Shown: piece by piece, positions 50,101 through 62,000 of the stretch
How the letters are laid out: each line of letters begins with the position of its first letter
Position numbering within the stretch: the first letter of the stretch is position 1
Assembly (NCBI GenBank): GCA_030141605.1
Contig: JAQGDQ010000123.1
Coordinates: 184,001-248,000 of the forward strand
Reading direction: 5' to 3'
Length of the DNA stretch: 64,000 bases
Source of the DNA: Tubiluchus corallicola
Lineage: Eukaryota > Priapulida > Priapulimorpha > Priapulimorphida > Tubiluchidae
Position numbers and translations under genes: made by a program
Notes under the pieces: generated by a model
The model's database searches: none
What the model saw: the letters and a program-made list of their open reading frames with translations, nothing else
Told to the model about the DNA's origin: nothing

Positions 50101-53054
50101 AAACATTTCAAAATATTAATTTACATAAGTGAATTAGCAATAAATTAAAAAGTATACTTTTCTAAATCTGTTTATTTCCAAAAATTATAAAAATTCTTTC
50201 AAAGTCGGCTGCTTTATTTTCTCATGATGAAGTCGTCCACAAGGTTCTCATAATTTTAAGAACGTTGAAAATCTGTTTTTGTGTGTGACTAAAACAGTTC
50301 TGAGTCATCTGCTCACTAACATTGCTCTTATTTGCTGTACGATGTTTAGTCTTGTAAGTCACAAGAAATACCAGCTGATTGCTGTACCTGCATCTTTGAC
50401 TATTAACTCATTAAGCCTGAAAGCGTGATTTGCAACGAGAGCATCAAAAGCAGACCGTTTAGCAAGTGATTAAATGTTTAGCTTCCAGAACTTCTTTGGG
50501 TAACAGTGGGCGAGCCAGTAACAGATTCAAAGCAAAACCGCTACGCTAGCCTCTTAGCGCATGTTAAACATACCTGCTTACAAACAAAACGGTACTTAAC
50601 ATGATTGTTTCTGCATACGTAGTACACAAAAGGGAAGTAAAGATGACATACAAGTTCTTTTGAGCACATACAAATATCTTATTTTAAGTAGGTGAAGGAA
50701 AAATATTGAGTCAATTATGCGGAGTTATTTGACTCAATTACCGATAGTTTTTATATATATTTGAATAGAAGCGGCCCGTTCCAAGCGTTTTTGACTCAAT
50801 TAAGCGATTGAGTCTATTAACCGTCACTCTATTAAGTGGCATTATGTAAGAGTTTGCATTTCGCTGATAATGTCTTCTGAGTGTGCTTTAATCCCGCATT
50901 ACGCAAATGAAACACTAAATCTGCTTACAGTACTGCTTACCACTAGCTGCTGTTACATTCTGTGAATACATGCCCAGGTGCAACAAAAATCACGCCAAGG
51001 TACGTTACCTAATAACGGCCTGAGCTAGTGAGCGCAGCAGGGCAAATCAACGTTCACTGGTGAGTGACCAGTAGAAGTGTAAGGCAAAATTTTTCGTCAT
51101 CAGTTTCATAAAAACTTATTCATATGCTGAAAATGAAGAAATATTTGTTTTGTTCTTATATGATTTGCTTGTATGTTAGTCATTTTTTTCCAAAGTTTAT
51201 TAAATTTGGAGAGTGGATTGATTAATAAGCCTTTTCTTTGACCCGTCACAGATGACAGGTAAATATTTGTACGCATCGAAAGAGTTAGTGAGCAATTGAA
51301 CCCACAATTACATAACTCAGTTATGCTTACTTAGTAATATCTCTAGTGTGAATAAACTAACAATTAGAAATGCTGGATTGGGTTGATTAACTAGCTATTA
51401 AGATTGAATTAAAGCCTGATAATTTGACTGATAATTTGGAAAAAAGATCATAAATAATTAAATACTTATTTATGAATGTGTTGATATGTATTCTACACTG
51501 TGTTCTCATGTTTAATTTTTTTTCTGAATATGTGTAAAACAGGAAGGGGGATGTTTGTGAAATAATATTTTTTGGATGTAAAGTGATCAAATAATTTTTG
51601 ATCATTTGTTTTCTGCATGCTTCTTGATCTTGCAGTGCTAGTTATTTACAATAAACATTTTTTATTAATTAAGTAAAGCCGTTAAGTCTAAATCATATGC
51701 TTTATGTGTAAAATTTGTTTCTATAATTTAAGTTTGTGGCTTTTAACATAAAATAATTTAGCTGATTTGCTAATTTGGAGTGTGTCAGCTAAACCTATCT
51801 TCTATTTTTTGTGATTATAGACAAAAAGTGTGACAGTGTTTCAGATGAAGGATTCTGTTGAAAAAGCTGCAGAAAAGCTTATGTTTCTGATGGATTATGC
51901 GATACTATCTGGTAGGCTTGGTTCAATGCAGAACTTCTGAAATGAGAGTTGAAAATTTGTAAATCTTTTTGCAGTTTTTGAGACAATTCCAGATATTGCA
52001 GGAAGCATAATCAGTTGAAAACTTGTCCTCCCATCAACAATGGATCATCAGTTGTACTTGCTGTCTGGACATTTTTTAATTTGTTAACAGAGACTTGAAT
52101 ATTGGAATTTCTCATGATGAATTAACTTCCGAAAAGCCACTGCATTAAATGTGCTCGTACTGGTACAAATTCATACAAATTCAATATTCAGTGTTGTACT
52201 TTTTTATCCTTAGTCACAGTTTTTTACAATTATGCACTGTAATTTAGCTTTTAATTTATGTGTGTATATATTTAAGTGTGACTAAAGCCTGAGTGAAACA
52301 GATGATTAACAATAAACAAATTCATTCTAATTCTTTTTCATATGTATTACATGTTTAAAAGTGTATTCCGCTAATGTAAGTTTCGTTTAAACTTTTAGTG
52401 GAAGACATTAATTTGAATACTAACGTCATGCTATGGCCGGAACGTATAAAAGCTATATTTGACATCAGCAAAGGCCGGCTTGCACTCCGTCGTGATCAGG
52501 CTGAACAAAACCTTCGCAACAGAGTGGCTGCCTTCGAACAAAAGCTTAATGACCTGGATGCACAAATTGATACGTTCAGAAAAATTGAGGTTTGTTCAGA
52601 ATAACGGATGTACAATATGAATTAAGAAACAAGGTTTATCTATTACTTAATGAATAATGAAAACTTACAGAAGCCACAGAACTTAATGGGTGATTCAAAT
52701 TTTACGAAAGTTACTAAAGACCTTGTATGATTAAGGGCAGGTTTCCACAATTTGAGGGTTGAATTAAGAAGGAAGAGAGGCATCCCTAGGGTTCATGCAA
52801 TCTTTGTCATGTTTTGATAGATGAAAAACATTTTATTTTTGATTGCACTAAAACTAACTGGATTCGTAATGAATGTAATTTTGATTTTAGTGTGAACGTG
52901 TGCACACTTCTAAGTGATGCTGATAAAGTTTCTGAATTTCTAACAATTGTAAATGAGCACAATGCATTTCTTTGTTGTTCGCGTAAGTGGATATGTTTAC
53001 CGCTCATATTGTTGTACTGTTCATTTGCTTTGTGATCCAGTTAAGTTGTGATAC

Positions 53055-53092
<38 letters not shown>

Positions 53093-56000
53093 GTATGTAT
53101 ATACATAACTACATATATATATATATATATATACACATATATACATACATATATATCTGTGTATATACGTATAAATATTTACATCACAAAGCAAATGACC
53201 AGTACAACAATATATATAAAATATGAGAATAAACTACTACTACTACTACTATTTTACATGAAGAATATGTATCATAATGCCATTTTAGGTTAGTTTACCT
53301 TTTTATAGTTTGAGTGGCGGTCTCAGAAAAATTCATTATTGACTACAATGCATACAAAAGATATATATTATACGCAAATGTTACAAATATGTGTTTAGAA
53401 ATTAAACCTTGCTTGTATTTAATATGTCCGTTGATCCTATTTATCTTCAAAGAGAATGATATTTTAATATTTTTCTCCCTTTTGTGATTCATCTTAAGAT
53501 TTGCATTATCTTGCATCATTGCTAGATGGTGGGACTTGATGAGATGAAAGCTAACGTTGAAAAAATTGATGAAATCACTGAGGAGATAGAGTCAGCTAAG
53601 AAAGAGCTTAACTGGATAAACAATGAGGAGACCTTACTGGACTGGGAGATCACCAAATATCCTCTTCTCAATACAATCATCACATTAAAGGAACCATATG
53701 AACAACTCTGGAAGACGGCTTTACAGTTTCACATTAAGAGTGACACGTGGTTAAATGGTGAGCAGCGTAATCTTGGTGAAAGAAAATCGTTAAGACAATA
53801 AATAGAGAAGTAAATCTTTTGAAACACATTTGCGGACCACTTTACATAATGGCTAATAGTTAGCATTGAGCAGTTGACAGCAAGAAAATGTTAATTGGTT
53901 TAATTCTGAAAAAGCAGTGTAATTTGAATTTTCTAGTTAATTATTATTTTTTGCCGATCATTTGTTCTATGTCATACTAAATGCATTTTTTTTTACTTCT
54001 TGCTCCATTTTATCATACATTCACTACTTTCCCCCATGCACATCAGTGCATATATTTATCATTATCCCATGTTATTATTTCATTAACTAATCCTTTGTTT
54101 TTTTACTTCCACATACAGGTTGACCTGTCTAGATATGCATTTAGCTGAAACTTTACGCATCAAAATCACGTGTATATACTAGCTACTAAAGGCTCTACTT
54201 GTATTATCTGGACTGTATTTGTAAATTTGCAGTTTTTATTACTTCACATGCAATTTTGAAGCAATTATTAATTAGCAAAGGATATTATCCACTATAGCAT
54301 TTTGCAATTTTGAAGCAATTTCCAACAAAGCTTTGAAAGTTCACTCAAAAGCTCAAAAGTATTGGATAATCAATAATGATGTACAGGTAGTGCAAACTTT
54401 GTCTGAAAAGCAGTTATTTGCAGGTTGTCTAAACGATTTAAATGCTGAAGATATTGAAGAGGAGGTATCTGATATGGTGCGCACATCGTACAAGCTGATT
54501 AAGTCGTTTCCGGACTACCCAGCACCTCGTCGATTTGCGGAGAATCTCAAAAATAAAGTGGACAAGTTCAAGCTGAATTTACCTCTGATCTCCATTGTTT
54601 GCAATCCTGGTAATTTATTCTTCTCGTGTTTCTTACCGTTTTCAAAAATGGCTTTGCAATTTTGCAACACAAAGATCTAGAAAGTCAGTCATGTCACACT
54701 TAAAATTAGTTCTAGAATGAGCTACTTAATTGGTGTGCACTTTTTTCCTGAAATGCATCACATGGCACAGAAGTTTAGACTGCAGTAATGTTAAATGCAA
54801 GTGCTCTACTTTCACAGCTAGATTGGTTTTTGGCTGTGAAAGTTACAAATTTATAGTTTTAGCAATTTTTAAGTTAATACCAAAAAACTTTTGCATATTA
54901 AAAATCTCAATGCCCGAAGAATGCCAGCTAATCACCAATAAATGAGAACAGCCTTACTAATGTAAAAAGCACACTTAACACATGGCAATAAAAGAAAAAA
55001 TTATACAGTTTGCATCATGGTCTTCACCACAGAAAATAAACCACTGATACAGATTTGTTATCAAGAAAAAATGGAACATGGTCCTATGAACTACTGCATC
55101 TTAAATTCTCAGAGAAAGAATGTGATGGCTGTACAATGCTCTTTGATACTGAGGTACAGAAGGCAAAAATTGTTGACTGCTGAAATCAAATACCCCTCAA
55201 AGAAGCGAGAAACTGTGACAGCTATTAGAATAAGTGCCTTCATCTTTGCTCACAGTGAAAATGGTGGACACCTAGCACAGTTGCTGTAACAATAGTCAAG
55301 TGCAAATTTTTTTCCGGCATTTATTTTTGTCTAGTTGTTTTAAGACTTCAGTATCTTTGGAAAAATCTAATGGAGTGACCTGATATTATTAGTATGACTA
55401 TGACTATGACTATGAGATTATACGTAATATCTGTGTAACGTTATTGTGATAATTTTCAAGGGATTCTCATTATTTTCTTTTACCATGATTAAAACTTCGG
55501 CACGTTGATGTAAGCAGTGTGGGAACTTACCCGCATATGTGTTTATTGACAAATAGGGGGCTTGATTGATTGTATACTGCTAGACTGTGATCTCGGATTT
55601 GCTTTGCTACTTTAATTGACAGGTAAAATGACAGAAAATGTGACCTGGATAACATAAGTTTCTGGGTTTTAGTCCTGGCTGACTCACAATTTTTAATTGC
55701 TTCCTTCTTCAGTTCATTATACTTATCTTTGTAAACCTTGTCATTTTCCTGATTTTTTGTTAATGTGTGGATGTTTTTCAGTGCTTCCTTCTTTAATTAA
55801 TTAGTCATTCAGCTATTTGTGAATTATACTTTAATTTACCTAACATACAAGGTGTAAGTATATGAAATACAACATATTTTATCCAATCTTTTTCTAATCT
55901 CATGCTGTATTAATGAAAAATTTGTTCAGTAAGAATAACTCGGACTGACAAATGCTTGAATATCATGGGCAGTCAACATGCAAATTTTGTACGATAATTT

Positions 56001-59000
56001 CTTTCACAAAACCGAGAATCTTATTTTTAGTTTCGTTGTTTTTGCAGGACTAAAAGCCAGGCACTGGAAAGAGATAAGTCGCATTGTTGGCTTTCAGCTG
56101 ATTATTGAAGCCGATACTTCACTAGCCGACCTAGTAGACTTTGGCCTGACAAAATATATTGATAAGTGAGTAGTTGTATTTAAAACAGGTTTTTATGAAC
56201 CCCGGCTTACATTTGGACAGTTACTAAAAGCATTTTGTGCATTGTACATTTTTGCTACAGATTTTAAAACTACTTCAACTCAGTCTATACCAGTTTTTTA
56301 AATGCATTATTATTAGCCTTTATGTGTAATATTTGTAATACTTATTTCCAGATGTTTTAGTGGTTTTTGCTGATATCTTAGAAAAGGTCTATGTAAATCA
56401 CTGTTTGCAAGAATTTTATTGTCTTTACAACGAACAAATGATTTGCTAAGTTTTTGAATTTCAGGCTAGAGGAAATTGGAGTAGCCGCTACTAAAGAATA
56501 TAGCTTGGAGAAAGCTCTGAATAAGATGAAGGCTGATTGGGATGAGATATTGTTTCAGTTTGTTCCATACAGAGATACAGTATGTATAATTCTTACTTTT
56601 GCTGACAATTTTGAAACAGTACCCTAAATTTACTTCACTTTATTTTATGTTAGCCATGCAATAGGCAGCTTGCACATTTCATAGTTTTCCTCAAGATGGA
56701 CATTTAAAACTAAAGAATCACATTCTTTGCTGTACCAGATAAACAGCAGATTATGTGGAATTGATAAAACCGCCACTTTTTGAGCAACATATCCGTTATT
56801 GTTGCATATTAAAAATTTCAATGCCCGAAGAATGCCAGCTAATCACCAATAAATGGAGAACAGCCATACTAATGTAAAAAGCACACTTAGCACATGGCAA
56901 TAAAACAAAAAATTATCCAGTTTGCATCACGGTCTTGCTTTTTTTAGGCTTAATGGGCATTTTGATTTCTTTTATGCTTATAAGAAGTTTCTTTAGCTAA
57001 TTTTTTTTCGCAGCTTGTAAAGTATTTCTTTCCTGATTTGAAAGTGTTTAATTTGCAAGTATTTCCTCATAGCAGGTTTTAAGATAAGAACGTTAATGTA
57101 TATTTTCACAAAGTTCATTCAAGTTCTGCCCAAAAAAGACCCTGGTGCTCCCATGTAAATTTAGCAGTTCCTGTCACAAAGCAACTACTGTACTAGGCCT
57201 TTGTTGAAAACCAGGTTTTTTACCCTCTTTTCTCCTCACCCTAACTGGCATGTAAAACAAAGGGATGATGGAGTGCACATCAGCAACAAATTCATTTCAA
57301 ATTGAAAAATATTTTTTGTGTTTTTCAAATTATTTTGAACGATAAAACCAATTCTGAAGTTTGACAGTTTATGTAGCAAAAATTGTCATTAATAATTAAG
57401 ATTATTAACTGCTTTGGTGCATTCAATGCTGTACACTTAAATGACACATGTTTGTTTTTCATTATAATTATAAATAAGTAAACTGCGACAGATAAACATT
57501 TTACTGCGATAAATATATTTATCTATGCGAGCTGCACATGACAAGGAAATTTAGTGATACTAAAACTACAGTACAGTGTATTTGACATCTGTACGTCTGT
57601 ATCAAAGTGTATAAAGGGGTCTGTATACTTCAGTAACAATGATTCAGTGTCTGACTTGCTTATAATTTTAAATAATTCTTTATCCACTTCTTTGCTTAGT
57701 TATTGTAAATAAATAGAAAAGAAATGTGATTTTATAAAGGTAAGCGATAAACAACGATATATCCCAATATCGATACGATAGCAATAACAACAAATTTTTC
57801 ATATCAGTACAATAATCGCTAATTATCAATACATATCATTACCGTTAATATCCCTAATTCAATGGTATTTGATTTCTAATTCTACTCACATCGGTGTTTT
57901 TCAAACCATAAACAGGACTTCCATCCTAGGCTTACTCAACCCTAAATGAGTACATGGTCTTAAGAGCGGGGAGAAAATTGGTCGAGCTCCTTCAGGGGTA
58001 TAGGTTTCCTCTTCTTCATTTTTCTTGTTCTTTTTCTTCTTCTTCTAGCTTCTTATGTATGAGATGTATGTCAGCTATATTGTTAGAGTATTTATAAATT
58101 TTTTAGGGCATATCCATCTTAACTGCTGTTGACGACATACAAGCATTGTTGGATGATCATATTTTAAAAGTTCAAACCATGCGTGGCTCACCCTACATCA
58201 AACCTTTTGAGGATGACATTCATGTATGGGAAAAGAAGCTGGTATATGCCCAAGAAACCATCGAATCATGGCTAATTGTATGTGCATTTCAAATATCCTG
58301 CTAAATTTGTCTGAAAGTACAGTTGCTCATATGTTTCACTAATGTGTTTCTCTTCCGTATTGTTTTATCTATGGAAGAAGTAGTTATTCTAGGTACTGTG
58401 CAGTCTAATGAGGTTTCTGGTTCGAGAAACAGTGAGATAGCCTCTGACATGCTTTGTCAACAACTTATCACTTTATGTAGTGAAACAACAGAATGGTATA
58501 TGAGTCTATTATGCTAACATTCTATTTGAAATTTCTGTCAGTGGTTTGGTGTTGAAGCCTTAGAATAGAGTAATTTGACAGTTATAGCCACCGTCTCAGA
58601 AGAGAAAGTGTGAAACCAACTAATGGGCGATCATTTTAGTGTTGTTATTGATTCTTGATGGGAGAATGACAATATCATAATAACACATAAGAGACAGCTC
58701 TCTGGATTATTTATTTTTTTAGTTGACGGCACCTACACTAAAGTGCTGTTTACCGGCCTAGCATCCGGAATACACAAAATCAATTTATATTATTTTCAAT
58801 GCACCTGTTTATCAGACGTGTGTTATGCGTTATTTTTTATGCAGCTATTTCCTTTTGACTTTTGTACGCAGCTATTCTGCAGTTGGATAATGCATTTTGG
58901 ATGCCAGGTAAACTCCACTTTAGTGAAACTACAATTTCAATTGCTAATTTTTCCAGAGCAATGTGAATGCAACATTTGACTGAGACAAATTGCAAGAATT

Positions 59001-62000
59001 GTTTTGGCAGTAAATGTGATATTTTAGATGCAATCAGTGACAGAGAGTGAAGCTTTGGTACAGTTTATAGGCTACCTAATTTTAACATTTTTTAGTGTCA
59101 GGCAACATGGTTGTATTTGGAACCTATCTTTAGTTCTGCCGACATTTTGGCTCAAATGCCGAACGAAGGACGGTTATTTACCAAAGTGGATCGCTATTGG
59201 AGAGATATCATGACAAAAGCGGTAACTTAATTCAATTAGCATTTTTTCTTTCATATTGAAGATTTTTGCTTGTTATTATGATATTCTGTGACTTGAATAT
59301 TTAAGGAGTTTTTCAAGAGCTCGAACATTTGCATTGAAATTAATAAACTTTTCATTTAAGTTTATTTATCTTATTAACCGCTGCCGAAGCGTAAACACAT
59401 TATTGGTGCAAATTTGTGTCCATGACCTTCTAATACTATTTTTGGTAAAGTAATACCAATAATGTAAGACAATACTGCGATGACCGAGAATGGCTAGAAC
59501 AAGTAGGATTATTTTACATCACAGTCGACCGACCCTTTCTTCTTCCATTTTTCGTTTCATAACTTTGTCGGTTCATTTTTATCCATAGTCATCACCAATG
59601 TAGGAGAAGCCGTACACTGATTTCTTATTCTTATTTTGTTAGGCATCCAGTTTTAGCCACCTGCATGCACATAGCATTTAATAAAGTCATAGAGGCATGA
59701 AACTTGCCATGTAGACATCTAAAGTAGGGAATCGGGTCACAGTTTGGTTTAAAAATGCTGGGATTGTTTCTAGGCCTGTAATGATACATCGATGCATTGT
59801 GATATCTTTTATCACAATATGCGTATCACCAAAATGCGCTCATATCGTGATAACCTAAGTTGATGATATTTGGCTAATTAGCACGTGCTTGACCATATGC
59901 TGATAAAAATGATTTGAAGTGATTTAAGCTGCAGCTATAGAGTGCACTGTAGGTACCTATCAATCAGTGCAGTGAACAGTGTTTTTGCACAGGCACTGCT
60001 AACAGCCAAAGTGGTTGAAAATGCAAGGTGCTTATTCTGTAATACGCTAGTTTCAATACATGCATATAAACTTGTGAAATGGCAAAGCTGAACCAGAAGC
60101 TGCACGAGCAACTTTTAAAACTAAAGTATTGAAACGTTTTGCTTTTGTGGCAGCTTACTAATAATAGCCTACACCTTACACAAGTAATAAATGAAAATCA
60201 AACAGTTAATTCTGTTATTTTGGCATATATTATCAACAGCTTCATCTAGATTTTTTATAAAGTTTGCAAACATTAACTCAGGCATATCATGACATGTATC
60301 GCATTGAGAGCTTGATGTATCATTACAGCCCTAATTATGGGTCCAAGATAGCAGGTAAAATGTGAAAATACGTATAATCTATTAGTCAATTGATATTTAG
60401 TCATAAGCAATTTGCCTTGCACACTGATTAGTCACTCGTGACTAAACCCCACTGAACCAAGCATAATTGAGTAATAAACGCTATCATGCTTTCAAATTTA
60501 GAAATTCATTCAGTTTTGTTTTACGTTAGGTTGACAACACAAATGTGATCAGTTGCACAGGTCAGAAGCACATGAAAGAAAATCTTGACAAGTGTAATGA
60601 GTTACTTGATCAGATACAGAAAGGATTGAATAGCTATTTGGAGATAAAGCGCTTGTACTTTCCTAGGTAAGTGAAATTAATTCATTCTGAAATGACAACT
60701 CTTGTAGACTCTTAGACTCTTGTACATGCTGCAAGTAGTCTCGTGCTGTTTTTCACATTTTATGTTATTTCATTGTCGCAAATTGACTGCATGCGCTAAT
60801 GTAATTAAGAATATACATTCGAAGATAAAATTTTCTGTTTTTATCTCATCTACATGCGTGTGAATTTTTTTCACAAGAACCAAATTGTAGAAAGAGTTAT
60901 GTCAATGTGCAATAGCCGAAGTGATTAAAAGATTACATATACAATTAATACAAAATGTCAGACTTTAAAACTCCTTACATTGATTCCCTTTTATGCAAAA
61001 TGAGCTCATGATTGGTTAATTTGTTACAACTTGAAGTTCAGATTAAAGTAACACATCTCGAAAATTATTGAAATTTTCATGAATGATTGATTGACAGCAG
61101 AAGTAGTGGTAACTAGAAATGTCACAACTTTGAATGCTGTTTAAAAACACAATATTCACTTTAATACTAAGAAAACTAAATTTATATTTTTTTGCCCATG
61201 CATATTTCAGAATATTAGTCTGGGTGTGCTTTTTCTATATGGCAATGCAGTTTACTTGAGTACACATGAAAAGTACCTGTGATATGTCTTGTGCACTGAC
61301 AAGAATGACAACACTGACATTCAAAACCAGACAATATTATTTTATATTCATTTAGATTTGCTCATTATGGAATTCCGTGTTGCTCGTATAATTTGAAAGT
61401 TACTTAAATGTTATTGTAAAAATTATTATGGCTTTTCACTTTGGAACAATTTCATAATGATGTGTTAAATACTCTAAGGGTAATAATGGCATTCGTAAAC
61501 TATTTTTGCTTGGGTCTGATGGCAGTGCATCTACTTTGTGTGATAACCTTGGTCTGCAAAATTTCTTGCAATTTGAGAAGAAAATGCTACTATAGTTTAA
61601 GACAACGAATTCTTACTTCCAAAAATAATTTTTTCACTTTATTGTAAATTCAGAAGTATATTTTAGATTGAAATTTTTTTAAATTGTGGAATACAGTCTT
61701 AAATTTATGGTAGATAACATTGTAAATTTTATATCTCATTTTGTCTCATTTAGTCTCATTTTGTATAAATTGACTTTGGTATTTTTAGTGTAGTTTTCTG
61801 TTTATGATTGTATATAAATTTTAATTGTATTTCATTATGGCTTTTGTTGAAATAAATAGTAATCAATCAAACACCCAGAAACAGGTAACTTCTGATGCTG
61901 CAAACTCTTCTCATTTTTTGGCCATCCGGTTTCTTATCTCTTGAAATGTGAGAAGAATTGCAGTTATCACGATACACAGTACAAGACTGTGTTCCTACAA

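Noticed and set aside
54333-54423. Upstream extension of the open frame before dynein exon 17
   Set aside because: The CAG acceptor at 54421-54423 and the split Gly codon match the family; the extension is intronic.
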